Shown here: positions 29,166 through 40,600 of the stretch, piece by piece
How the letters are laid out: every line of letters starts with the position of its first letter
Position numbering within the stretch: position 1 is the first letter of the stretch
The notes under the pieces: model-generated
The model's input: the letters and a program-made list of their open reading frames with translations, nothing else
Told to the model about the DNA's origin: nothing
Databases searched by the model: none
Assembly: GCF_001021045.1 (NCBI RefSeq)
Contig: NZ_CP011545.1
Span: 1,612,001-1,676,000, forward strand
Direction of reading: 5' to 3'
Length of the DNA stretch: 64,000 bases
DNA from: Corynebacterium testudinoris
Lineage (GTDB): Bacteria > Actinomycetota > Actinomycetes > Mycobacteriales > Mycobacteriaceae
Translations under genes and position numbers: made by a program

Positions 29166-32100
29166 ATGGCAGCTTTTGATTCCATCATCAACGTCGAGGA
29201 GTGGATCAGTGACCATTTCCTCACCACCGACGAGACCAAGGGTGAGTCCTTCGGCAAGCGAGTGGCAGACCGCATCAAAGAATGGAAGGCCCTGGAGAAG
29301 GAGTCAGGAGCGTCCCCGTACACCCGATTCACGTCCCAGCATCAGGCGCTGCAGCTGGCGCTGTCGACGCTGGATCCGCACAGCCCCACCGGGCCAGAAC
29401 AGATCGATGAGGTTCATCGTCTTCTTGCCCAGTCCCTCGGCTACCCCGCTGCCTCGACGGTGACCACCCACCGCGGATCAGACACCCTCACCTTCCGGGC
29501 GAGTGCTTCCCCGACTGGGAGCGTGACGGTGATCGCGGCAGATCCCATCGCCGGGCCGGAGGACGTCTCCTCCACCCCTGCCCGGGGCGAGATTCTGCTG
29601 GGTGACAAGCCGCACCCGTTACCGGCAGCGAAGCTGGTCAGCGAACTGTTCCTTGCAGAGAACCCTCCCGCGATGGTGCTGATGCTGGCAGCTCCGTGGG
29701 TGATCCTGGCGGAACGAGAGACATGGCCTTTGGGCCGGTTCCTGGCGATCGATCTAGGGTTGGCCATCGAGCGCAATGACCTCAAGTCCAAGGGGGAGAT
29801 GCAACGGGTGGCCGTCTCCCTGTCCAGGGAGAACACAGAGCGCGCCGCGGACGGGACCACCTGGTGGGCGACAACGATCGAGCAGTCCCAGCAGCATGCG
29901 GTAAAGGTGTCCGCAGAACTCCGCGGGTCGGTCAAGGCCTCGATTGAGATCATCGGCAATGACGTATTAGACCGGCACCGCGACCAAGGTCTGCCCATCG
30001 ACAGCATCGACGGCAATGAGCTGGCCAAGCAATCCCTGCGTTATCTCTACCGCATCCTGTTCCTGCTGTTCGCGGAGGCTTCCCCGGAGCTCAACATCCT
30101 CCCCACGGGTACTCAGGAGTATGACGAGGGGTACGGCCTGTCGCGGCTGCGGGATCAGATTCTCACCGAGCCGGTGACTGAACGGGCCCGCCGCGGCACG
30201 CACCTCTACGAGAGTCTGGCCCTGTTGTTCCGGTTGGTGGATCAGGGCCACGATCCGCTGGATCCCGCCCATCCGGGCTTTGACCCCGGCGCAGGCGAGG
30301 AAGGGTTGCACTTCCGCAATCTGTCCGCGGATCTGTTCCGGTCCCAGGCGACGTCGCTTATCGACGCAACCGGGTTGTCCAACCACGCCCTGCATCGAGT
30401 CCTCGAACACCTCCTGCTTACGCGCAAGCGCCGTGGTCAAGAGCGAGGTTTCATCTCCTACGCCACCTTGGGTGTCACGGAGCTGGGGCAGGTGTACGAG
30501 AGCCTGATGTCGTACACCGGGTTCATCGCACAGGAAGATCTCCTGGAAGTCGCCCCGAAAGGGGATGCGTCCAAGGGTTCGTGGGTGGTCCCGGAGTCGC
30601 GCACCCGTGATCTTCCGGGGGATTCTTTCGTGCAGGAGGAACGTCCTGCCGTGGACGGCGGCACCGAACGGGTCAATCGGAAGCACCTAGCCGGATCGTT
30701 CGTGTTCCGGCAGTCCTCCCGTGACCGGGAGCGTTCCGCGTCCTTCTACACCCCACAGGTGCTGACGGAGTTCACCGTCGGTCAGGCCGTGGACGTGCTT
30801 CGTGAGGAGGGGCGGATCGCCACCTCCGCGGACATCCTCACGTTGAGCATCTGTGAACCGGCGATGGGCTCCGGCGCGTTCACTGTGGAAGCTGTCCGAC
30901 AGCTTGCCGAGCTGTACCTCACGCTCCGCGAGAAGGAGACGGGCGAGCAGGTTCCGGCGGAGGCTCGCACCGTCGAGCTGCAGAAGGTCAAGGCACATAT
31001 TGCCCTGCACCAGGTGTACGGCGTGGACCTCAACCAGACGGCGGTCGAGCTGGCCGAGATTTCCCTTTGGCTGGACACGATGACGGCTGACCTCAAAGCC
31101 CCCTGGTTCGGCCTTCACCTGCGCCACGGCAATTCCCTGGTGGGTGCGCGGAGGGCGACGTACGCCGCGAAGGACCTGAAAACGAAGGCATATTTGTCGG
31201 AGATTCCGCAGCACCACGGTGTCAAGTCAGTGGCCCAGTCCATCGCGGCGGGTGAACCCGATGTGGCGCTAAGTTCCCGGATCCACCACTTCCTGGTTCC
31301 CTCCAAGGCCTGGGGTGCCGCCGCCGATGCGAAAGACCTCAAGGACATCGCTGGCGAGGAACAGAAGGCGCTGAAGAAATGGCGCACGTCCATGCAGAAG
31401 GGCCTTAGTGCATCGCAGTTGAAAGACTTGCAGGCTATTTCCCGCCAGGTGGAGCGCCTGTGGCAGTTAGCCCTGGTGCGCCTGCGGATTGCCGAAGACC
31501 AAGCACGCCGGGAGATCTCGCTGTGGCGCACCGATTCCCCGGCAGCTGCGAGGAACACCACCCGTGAGCAGATCGAAAAAGAACTGTTTGCGAACAAGGC
31601 CGGCGCATACCAGCGGCTCCGCTTAGCGATGGACACTTGGAATGCAATGTGGTTCTGGCCACTGTCAGAGGTGCATGTCGTCGACGGTGAGGCTACGAAC
31701 CTTCCTGACATGAACGAGTGGATTGCCACGATGCACGACATCCTGGGTATCCCGGCCATTGGCAAGCCACGCTCCGCGAACCAATACACCCTGGGCTTTG
31801 ATTTGGTGTGGGATGAGCTCGATGCCGTAGAGAATTTAGACATCGAGCTGTCAGGTGCGAAGGCCCCAGAACGCCTGGCGGAACTGCACCCCTGGCTGAG
31901 TGTCGCGCGGCAGGTGGCCAAGGAGCAGGCATTCTTCCACTGGGATCTCGACTTCGCAGCGGTGATGTCCCAGGGTGGATTTGATCTGCAGGTGGGTAAC
32001 CCTCCGTGGGTGCGACCGAGGACGGACGTGGACGCTCTGCTGTCAGAGCATGACCCGTGGTTCAACTTGGCGAATAAACCGACCCAGGCCCAGAAGCGCG

Positions 32101-33770
32101 AGCGGCGAACACTCCTTGCCGAGGTACCGGAAGCCAAGGCGACCCTCACCAAGGGAATCGGTGAGACTGTCGCCATCGCTGCAGTCCTCGGTGACGTGTC
32201 CACGTATCCGCATCTACGCGGCCAGCAACCTGATCTGTACCGCGGTTTCATGGAACGCACGTGGGCCAATGCATCGGATGCCGGCGTGGTCTCATTGATC
32301 CACCCTGAGTCTCATTTCACTGAGAAGAAGGCGGCGTCTCTGCGAAGTGGTGCCTATCGGCGTTTGCGCAGGCACTGGCAGTTCATTAATGAACTGAGTT
32401 TATTCGATGTCCACAATCTTGTTTCCTATGGCGTGCACATCTACGGCAATGCTCGGACATCGCCGATCTTTCTGAATGCATCCAGCCTGTATCATCCCCA
32501 GACCGCGTTGGACTCGCTTGATCACGACGGTCTTGGACCATTGCCAGGTTTGAAGGATGACAATTTTAATTGGGACTTACGACCTCACCGCGACCGCATC
32601 ATCGAGGTAAATGAGCACGAACTCGCTGTCTGGCGATCGATCCTCGAGGATCCCAGTACCCCGCTCCTGGAGACTCGCATGGTCTATACCGTCAACAGCG
32701 AGGCCGCTGCCGTCCTGGAAAAGCTCGCGAAAGCTCCCCGAATGAGGTCCCTCGGACTGCAGTTCTCGCGTGGCTGGGATGAGTCAATCGACAAGAAGAA
32801 GGGCTACTTCGATACCAGCTGGCAACACCCTCAATCTTGGAACGATGTCATCCTCCAGGGCCCGCACCTCGGTGTCTCGACCCCGATGATCAAGCAGCCC
32901 AACCCTTCATTGAAGAGTAATAAGGACTGGGTTGACGTTGATCTGGAAGCGATGCCTGACGACTTCATACCTGCGACCGCCTATTTCCCAAATCGCGCCG
33001 ATAATAGTGATTATGACAGTCAGTATGGGTGTTGGGACACGCCAAACGGGCCTGTTCCAATAGCCTCGCAGTATCGGGTGGCTTGGCGAGAATTCGCGGC
33101 TACAACGGGGTTCCGCACCCTGCATCCGGCGCTCATCCCGCCCGGCGCTCGCCACATTCATGCTGTTAACTCGTGCAGTCACCCGTCGTCTTTTGTGGCG
33201 TTGTGTGCCGCTGGAGGGTTTTTAAGTAGCTTGCTTTCGGACTACTTCGTGCGATCGGCTGGTACCGGGCACATTTTCAACGACATTGTCAGAGGCCTAC
33301 CTTTTGCCAACAATTCCGGACTTGGGCAGCGCATTGCCGAAGATTTCCTCAGGCTTAATGGTATGACAAGGGCATATTCATTATTATGGCAACAAGTTAC
33401 GGGGAAAGAATGGACTCCTTCAGCTCCTGTCAGGGTAGCCCTGGAACGTGTGATGGTACAACTTAAAATAGATGTTTCAGTTGCGCTTGCTCTTGGGGTA
33501 GATGTGGAGGAACTGTGCATGATTTACCGGACCCAGTTCCCCGTCATGCGGCGGTACGATGTGCAGAACCTCTATGACGCGAACGGCCGTCTGGTTCCGA
33601 AGCATATTACAAAGGCGGAACTGGGATCGATGAATGCCCAAAGCTTGCGCACAGATGAGCGTACTTGGAAGCATCCACAATCGGGCGCTCACTACCTTTA
33701 CGAATATCCGTTCAAAGCCCTCGACCGCGAAATCGAGTTCAGGGCCGCATTCAAAACATTGACGGGTTAA
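29166..33770 (+). CDS. N6-adenine DNA methyltransferase, DrmMI/PglX-like, with exchangeable C-terminus
   Basis: Large methyltransferase of 1534 residues related to Eco57I/PglX types. SAM-binding motif I is PAMGSGAF near residue 564 and the amino-methyltransferase motif IV is NPPW at 945-948. No nuclease motif is evident in the N-terminal 500 residues. It probably modifies host DNA so the linked helicase/nuclease proteins spare it, as DrmMI does in DISARM. The C-terminal quarter (from about residue 1279) has a homologous inverted copy directly downstream on the minus strand; the two stop codons overlap. The 3' third, from about 32300, is visibly more A+T-rich than the 5' part. The target sequence is unknown. 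Confidence 0.85.
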   Translation: MAAFDSIINVEEWISDHFLTTDETKGESFGKRVADRIKEWKALEKESGASPYTRFTSQHQALQLALSTLDPHSPTGPEQIDEVHRLLAQSLGYPAASTVTTHRGSDTLTFRASASPTGSVTVIAADPIAGPEDVSSTPARGEILLGDKPHPLPAAKLVSELFLAENPPAMVLMLAAPWVILAERETWPLGRFLAIDLGLAIERNDLKSKGEMQRVAVSLSRENTERAADGTTWWATTIEQSQQHAVKVSAELRGSVKASIEIIGNDVLDRHRDQGLPIDSIDGNELAKQSLRYLYRILFLLFAEASPELNILPTGTQEYDEGYGLSRLRDQILTEPVTERARRGTHLYESLALLFRLVDQGHDPLDPAHPGFDPGAGEEGLHFRNLSADLFRSQATSLIDATGLSNHALHRVLEHLLLTRKRRGQERGFISYATLGVTELGQVYESLMSYTGFIAQEDLLEVAPKGDASKGSWVVPESRTRDLPGDSFVQEERPAVDGGTERVNRKHLAGSFVFRQSSRDRERSASFYTPQVLTEFTVGQAVDVLREEGRIATSADILTLSICEPAMGSGAFTVEAVRQLAELYLTLREKETGEQVPAEARTVELQKVKAHIALHQVYGVDLNQTAVELAEISLWLDTMTADLKAPWFGLHLRHGNSLVGARRATYAAKDLKTKAYLSEIPQHHGVKSVAQSIAAGEPDVALSSRIHHFLVPSKAWGAAADAKDLKDIAGEEQKALKKWRTSMQKGLSASQLKDLQAISRQVERLWQLALVRLRIAEDQARREISLWRTDSPAAARNTTREQIEKELFANKAGAYQRLRLAMDTWNAMWFWPLSEVHVVDGEATNLPDMNEWIATMHDILGIPAIGKPRSANQYTLGFDLVWDELDAVENLDIELSGAKAPERLAELHPWLSVARQVAKEQAFFHWDLDFAAVMSQGGFDLQVGNPPWVRPRTDVDALLSEHDPWFNLANKPTQAQKRERRTLLAEVPEAKATLTKGIGETVAIAAVLGDVSTYPHLRGQQPDLYRGFMERTWANASDAGVVSLIHPESHFTEKKAASLRSGAYRRLRRHWQFINELSLFDVHNLVSYGVHIYGNARTSPIFLNASSLYHPQTALDSLDHDGLGPLPGLKDDNFNWDLRPHRDRIIEVNEHELAVWRSILEDPSTPLLETRMVYTVNSEAAAVLEKLAKAPRMRSLGLQFSRGWDESIDKKKGYFDTSWQHPQSWNDVILQGPHLGVSTPMIKQPNPSLKSNKDWVDVDLEAMPDDFIPATAYFPNRADNSDYDSQYGCWDTPNGPVPIASQYRVAWREFAATTGFRTLHPALIPPGARHIHAVNSCSHPSSFVALCAAGGFLSSLLSDYFVRSAGTGHIFNDIVRGLPFANNSGLGQRIAEDFLRLNGMTRAYSLLWQQVTGKEWTPSAPVRVALERVMVQLKIDVSVALALGVDVEELCMIYRTQFPVMRRYDVQNLYDANGRLVPKHITKAELGSMNAQSLRTDERTWKHPQSGAHYLYEYPFKALDREIEFRAAFKTLTG

Positions 33771-34582
33771 TCCTTCAGCTTCTCTAATCGGAGGTACGTA
33801 GCCCTAATCTCTGCCTCTCGGTCAAGCATGCTGAACGGGAGCGCGAACGTGTATTCACGAGTGGATTGGGGATGTGCCCACTTAAGCTCGTCCGTCTCCA
33901 TCGACTCGGGCTCACCAAGCTTTCTCCACTGTGTGAGAATCTCCTTCGGCACCCTTCTGCCGTTGGCATCGTATCGATCTTCCATGTCATAGCGCCGCAT
34001 AACGGGGAACTGGGTCCGATAAATCATGCACAGTGAATCGGCGGTGATTCCTAAGGCCGCAGCAATTGCCGCGTCAATTTCTATTTGTGCAATTTGTCGA
34101 TCTCGGCTGATTCTGATAGGCGTTCGTGCGGACCAGGAGTCGCCAGTTAGTTCTTCCCACATCTCAGAAAAGGCAGACGTCAGGCAGTTAAGCTCGGCAA
34201 ATCTCCTGATTGCGAACTCACTAGATTCAATTGGGTATCCAGGAAGCCCTTCGATGAATGCTCCACGCAGGTGCTTCCCGACTGTGGATCGGGCGACGAA
34301 ATCTACAATTATGGAACTGAGAAGGGCGCCTGCTAAGGCCACGTCTTTCAAGTTTTCCGGCTTGCCTCCTGACATCACCAAATCCACGTGCGCAGTATTT
34401 CGAGGGACAATTGCTGGATATATTGTTCTGTAGCCAGTAGTTGCAGCCATCGTTCGCCAGGCGATTCGGTATTGGGAAACGACGGGAACTGGACCGTCAG
34501 GGGTATTCCAGTGCCCGTATTGAATGTCATAATCACTATTAAAAACCACTCGCACGGGTATCGCGCCGCGGCCGAGGCTCAC
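33767..34582 (-). pseudogene. Inverted, 5'-truncated second copy of the methyltransferase C-terminus
   Basis: 271 open codons on the minus strand, homologous to residues about 1279-1534 of the upstream methyltransferase. Shared blocks include SDYDxQYG, SQYRxAWR, AATTGxRT, LCMIYRTQFPVMRRYD, YDANGR and HPQS; the middle part is strongly diverged. No methyltransferase motifs I or IV are present, so it is not an enzyme by itself. Its stop overlaps the stop of the full gene, so the two lie exactly tail to tail. A 17-bp identical block is in the same codon frame in both copies. I read it as a silent alternative specificity cassette rather than decaying DNA, because the frame is intact. Confidence 0.82.
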
Positions 34583-34604
34583 TCACTCCCACATCCTGCA
34601 CCGA

Positions 34605-34610
34605 TAGACT
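34605..34610 (+). promoter_or_regulatory. Putative -10 box upstream of the giant helicase gene
   Basis: TAGACT in the 74-bp gap between the inverted cassette and the next gene, with expected start near 34617 and a leader of about 40 bases. It would give the downstream genes their own transcription regardless of the state of the cassette. The -35 region is weak. Confidence 0.4.
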
Positions 34611-34656
34611 AGGGGCACTTCCTGATGCCCAGCCTGTCCTACCGAAGCGGTGAGCT

Positions 34657-37600
34657 ATGTCCAACCTCCTCCCTGTCCACGCTGCCGAACATATCCAGCG
34701 GGGACTCACGGAGTACCTCACCACCAGCTTCTCGCTCGCCGACGACATCACCGCCGGGCGGCTGGCCGAGTTCCTCACCGACCCGGAATCCGGCATGTTC
34801 CACGGACCCTACATCCGCACCCGCCTGCCGTATGCGCCAGCGACCACACAGGGAAAGCCCTTTGAGTGGTTGCCAGACTGGTTCGAGCCCTACCTCCACC
34901 AGGCAGAGGCGTTTGAACGGTTGACGTCGATAAGCAATGGCACACCTAGGCGGCCGGACCCAACCTTGGTGGTCACCGGCACCGGTTCGGGCAAGACCGA
35001 GTCCTTTCTTTACCCCATCCTCGACCACTGCCGCCGCCGCCCTGGCCCGGGAATCAAAGCGCTTTTGCTTTACCCCATGAACGCCCTGGCCAACGACCAG
35101 GCCAGCCGCCTGGCCCGCCTCATCAGTGACAACCCCGCCTTGGGGGGTGTCACCGCCGGTATCTACACCGGCGAACAGGCCGACAAGAGCAGCCGCAGTG
35201 TCACCGGAGACAGCCTCATCACTGATCGGGACCACATGCGGTCGAACCCGCCGGACATCCTGCTCACCAACTACAAAATGCTCGACCAGATGCTCATCCG
35301 CGAAGCAGACCGCGACATGTGGGCAGCGTCTGCCACCAGCCTGCAGTACCTCGTGCTCGATGAGTTCCACACCTACGACGGCGCGCAGGGAACCGACGTG
35401 GCGCTCCTCCTGCGCCGACTCGGGCTCATGCTGCGCCGCAACCAACCGGAGGGATTCCTTGAGCAGTTTCCCGGCGCGGCGGACCGCCCGCTCGGAGTGG
35501 TCACTCCTGTGTCCACCTCAGCCACATTGGGCAACGAGGGCCAGGCTACCGACATGCTTGAGTTCGCCCACACCATTTTCGGCGAACAACTCGACGCCTC
35601 CGCGGTCATCACCGAGACGAAACAGACCATCACACAGTGGCAGAACTCCATCTCGCAGCTGCTCGGCCACCCGGAACAACCGGCATCCACCATGCCGACC
35701 GCCACGGATGTACAGGCAACCAACGCAGCCATCGCCGCGATGGAGGGCCAACCAGGAAGCTACGAGGACCACGTCCACGAAGTGTTCTGCCGCGAGGTCT
35801 ACCGGTGCCGTGAGGAGATCGACGAGGCTGTGACCGCCTACGCCGTCCACCCGCTCACCGAGTTCATCCTCACCCACGCCACCCAGGCCATAGCTTTAAG
35901 CGATATGCGCCCAGGAGACTCCACCTCCCTGGTCCAGCACCTCGACAACCAGGAAATCCGACGTCTCCCCCACCACGGCGCGGCCGAGTTCCTCACCCAT
36001 GCGCTTACCGAAATGACCCACCTGCGCAACCGATTCGCTGACATCCACGGAGAGTGGGAGGGCAAGAAGCTCCCCGGTGTGGAAACCCACCTGTGGATAC
36101 GTGAACTTTCCCGCATCGACCGGGTCGTATCCTCCACCGCCATCGAGCAGGTGTTCCGATGGTCCGACAACGGACCGCGAGACTCCACCGACGATTCACA
36201 GGCCTGGTTGCCCGCCTGCTACTGCCGGCACTGTGGCCGCTCCGGCTGGATGACCTCGTTCGACCCCGGCGGGGAGACCCCAGAGACCAACCTGCAGACC
36301 ATCCGCCGAGGATCCCTCACCGCGCCGAAACGGCAACGCCCGCTGCTTGACGCCAGCTTCGAATTGCGCGCCAGTGGCGACGGCATCGACCACACCACCG
36401 ACGGCGACAGCCGGGTCATGTGGCTCGACATGGGTCTGCCCGCACTCAGCCCGACCGCACCCACCGAGGAATCCCTGGAAACAGGTGTGGTGGTCCCCGT
36501 GCTCACCTACGCAGAGGACGCGGCAGAAGACCTGGCCCGTTCCGAAACCTGCCCGTCCTGCAGTGCCCCGGACGCTATCCGCTACCTCGGGTCCTCCGTG
36601 GCCACGTTGCTGTCGGTGGCTTTGTCCAACCTTTTCGGATTGGACGGCCTGTCCGATACGGAGAAAAAGACTCTGGTGTTCACCGACTCTGTGCAAGACG
36701 CTGCCCATCGAGCCGGATTCGTGCAGTCCCGGGCCCGCACCTTCGCTCTTCGTACCCTCATCCGCCAGGCTGTCGGCAACTCCACCACCACCCTGGCCGC
36801 CCTGCCCACTCGGCTCATCACTGCCGCCGAGGGTGACGCCCGTGCACGCTACGAGCTCCTCACACCCGAGCTTACGAAAAACTCGGACTATTCGCCCTAC
36901 TGGTCACCCGGTGCTGATCCGGCGCAGCGGAGGAGGGCCGCGGGCAACGTCGAGAAGCGGCTCGCACTGGACGTAGCACTGGAGTTCGGCGACCGGGCCG
37001 ATCTGGCCCGATCTCTGGTCTCCACAGGGTCCCTGACCTCCGGCGTGGACGTCGACGACGCGGTCCTGCGGGCCGCAGCCGAAGCCGCCCTTGCAGGCGT
37101 CGCGCTTCCGCTCGGCGACCTTGAGCTGTTGCCCTGGGCCCGCGGAGTGGTGGAGACCATCCGCATCCGGGGCGGAATTTCGCACCCTTGGTTTGGCTCC
37201 TACCTTCGGGACGACTGCAACGCCTACCACCTCAACAAACGCGCTTCCCAAACGAAAGGCCTGCCTACCTTCCCCAAGGGAGCCGCCCCATCGTTTCCCC
37301 GCGCCGGTTCCGTCCTACGCCGCGCCGACGACACCATCGACTACGCCATGCCCACCGCCAGCCCCCGCGGCGTCTACGCTAGGTGGACAGCCAAAGTGCT
37401 CGGCACCACCACCCACGACGCAGCCACCGCCGTCACCGCCCTGATGAAAGAACTGGCCCGGCGCGATGTCCTCGGTACTGTGGACACATCCACCTCTGCC
37501 ACCATCTTCCACCTGCGGCCAGAGAGCATCCTGGTCACGGCGGAGGACCAGCCCGAGACGTTGGAGTGCCAGGTGTGCCGCTCGCGGCTCGGGGTACCGG

Positions 37601-40600
37601 AACACGTGCGAACCTGTTTGGAGTCCACCCCGTGCCTCAACCTCGGGTGTCTCGGCTCCTATGCCGTGGTGGGCATTGAAGACAACTACTACCGGAGCCT
37701 CTACTCGGTGGCGAACACCCGCACGGTGGTCGCCCACGAACACACCAGCCTGTTGGACAAGGCGGACAGACTGCGGGTGGAAAACCAGTTCAAGGCCTCT
37801 TCCGAGGAGCCGGACGCCCCCAACGTGCTGGTGGCCACCCCCACGCTGGAGATGGGCATCGACATCGGGGACCTGTCCACGGTGATGCTGGCCTCCCTGC
37901 CGAAGACCGTGGCAAGTTACGTCCAACGGGTCGGACGCGCCGGCCGTCTCACCGGCAATTCCCTAGTGATCGCCCTGATCCGGGGCAGAGGGATGGCACT
38001 TCCCGCCCTGGAAAAGCCCCTGAGCGTCATCGCCGGGGCGGTTGCCGCACCGGCAGCATTCCTCTCCGCCCAGGAAATCCTCCACCGCCAGTTCACCGCC
38101 TTCCTCCTCGACGGGCTCCTGCTTACCGAGCACATGCAGGCACCGAAGAACGCTGCTGACGTCTTCCTCGACTCCCCGTCCCGTCGGACGGTCACCAACG
38201 TCCTCCTGGAGCGTTTACGCGACAGCGTGGAGGACACCGTCACTCAGTTCTGTGACACCCTGCAGGGCTTCACCGACCAGCAGGTCCTCGATGAACTGCG
38301 CCAGTGGGCCACCGGCCAAGGTCCGACCAGCCTCGCCGGTGAACTGGTGAACGCCCAACAGCGGTGGAACGCACTGGAAAAGGAGCTGTTGGCCAAGGAA
38401 TCGGTCCTGGAGCAACGTGATCTGGAACTGAGTGCGCGCAAGGACGCACCCGGCGCGGACGAGGACACCATCGCGCAGGCTCGGACCACGTCGGCAGCGC
38501 TTCGCTTCATCAGAAAGCAGCTGTCCGAATCAGTGAAGGGTGAATACTGGATCTCCGCGCTGGAGCGCTACGGGCTGCTGCCCAACTTCACGCTGCTCGA
38601 CGACTCGGTCGCTTTGGAGTTGTCGGTGTCTCAAATGAACTCCAGCACTTTCGAGTTCGATACCTACCGCGTCGACTACGCCCGCGGCATCTCCTCCGCG
38701 CTCTATGAGCTGGCTCCCGGTGCGACGTTCTACGCCCAGGGCATTGCCGCCACCATCGACAGCGTCGAGCTGGGTGCCGACGGCTCCAACGTAGAGAAGT
38801 GGCGCCTGTGCCCCTCTTGTTCCTACTCCCGCACCGAGTCCGTGGCAGGCGATTCACCAAAGGTCAACCCCGGTGCCTGCCCGGAGTGTGGCGACGCCAC
38901 GTTCGCCGACCTCAGCCAGCTCATCGACGTGGTCCCCATGAAGAAGGTCTTCGCCGAGGTAGAAAAGACTCGCTCTGCCATCAATGACCACCGCGACGAA
39001 CGGTCCTCCGTCCGGTTCCAGACCGCCCTCAGTGCCGTGGTCCCCGAGGGCGGGGACGGTGGATCTTGGTACCTCACCGGCTCCGGTTTCGGTGTCCAGT
39101 ATCTGCCGCGGGTTCAGATGCGGTGGCTCAACCTGGGCAAGGGAACTGGCGACAAGCGCATGTTCGCCTCCCGGGAAACCGAGGCCCCACTGTTTCGGGT
39201 TTGCAGTCACTGCGGACACGTGGACTCGGAGGCCGGAAGCAACCACTGGCGTGACCACCGGCCATGGTGCCGGCTGCGCAACGCCGACGAGGAGGAGACC
39301 ATTACCTTCGCCCTCGGCCGGTCCTTGAGCACCCAGGGAGTCCGACTGTTCCTCCCCCAGCTGCTCACCGTCGCCGATACCGTGACCGTGCCCAGCATCA
39401 TCGCCGCCATCCGTCTCGGATTCAAAGAGGTCTTCGGGGGAGACCCATCCCACCTGGACGTGGCCACCGTCAGGCTCGGTACAGGAGAAGATTCTTCCGA
39501 CGCCCTGCTCCTGCACGACCAAGTCCCCGGTGGGACCGGATACCTCTCGCAGTTTGCCCGGGCCGACAAGGTCCGCAATCTGCTGGAAAAGGCGTACCTG
39601 CGGGTGCGCCACTGCATATGCGTGGGCGATGACCGGGCCTGTTGCCCGTCCTGCCTGCTGCCCTATGCCCAACCCGGCGCAGAGGAATCGACCTCCCGGG
39701 CTGCTGCGGAAGCCGCGCTGGCCAAGATTCTCGGCGACAACCTCCACCCGGAGGACGGGGCGGATCCCCTGGCGGTGGAGTGGGAGGGCCGGATCACCCA
39801 CGCACAGCCGGCGAACAATGAACGCAGTCAGCTGGAGACCCTGTTCCTCCATCTGCTGCGGGACTCATTGCAGGCACGAAACGTCCCCCTGACCAAGCAG
39901 GTACGCAACGGACGCAACGAGTGGGTGTTCACCTTCCCCCAGAGCCGCCACCAGTGGCGGATGCGCGAACAGGTCGACTTCGGATACACCCGTCCGGATT
40001 TTTACTTCTCCACCGACGATCCTGATATCCGAGACATCGCCGTCTACCTCGACGGCGCGTCGTACCACATCTCCGCCACCCACGAACGTGTCCACGGTGA
40101 TATGGACAAGCGCACCAGGCTGTACCGGGAGAACATCCTCCCCTGGTCCATGTCGTGGACGGATCTGCAGGACCACCGCGACGCTCCCCACCACGCTCTT
40201 CCAGTACCCCCAGTGTGGTTCAACACCGGCCTACAAGGCGAGCTGGCAGCACGGCTGAACCTGGAGAAGTCATTGCAGGAGCTCCTACTCCGCGATCCCT
40301 TGTCCCAGTTGTTGGCCATCCTTTCCTCCCCCGATCCCGAACAGTGGCGCCGGTTCGGCACGGCTGCGTTCTTACACTCGGTGGTCTATAAGCCCGGAAA
40401 CCGGGCCACATTCGCCGGAGACATCGACGTATCCAACAGTGAGGGGAAGTTCACGCTGATGCTGCGCAGCCGGGTGGGAGCGGTGGACAAAAGGGCTTGG
40501 AACCTGTTCCTGTCCATGAGCAACTTGTTCTTCCTCGAACCCACCCGCGCCGACATCCGCACCAGCACCATCGAAGCCGCCCCAGAACTTGCTAGCCCAG

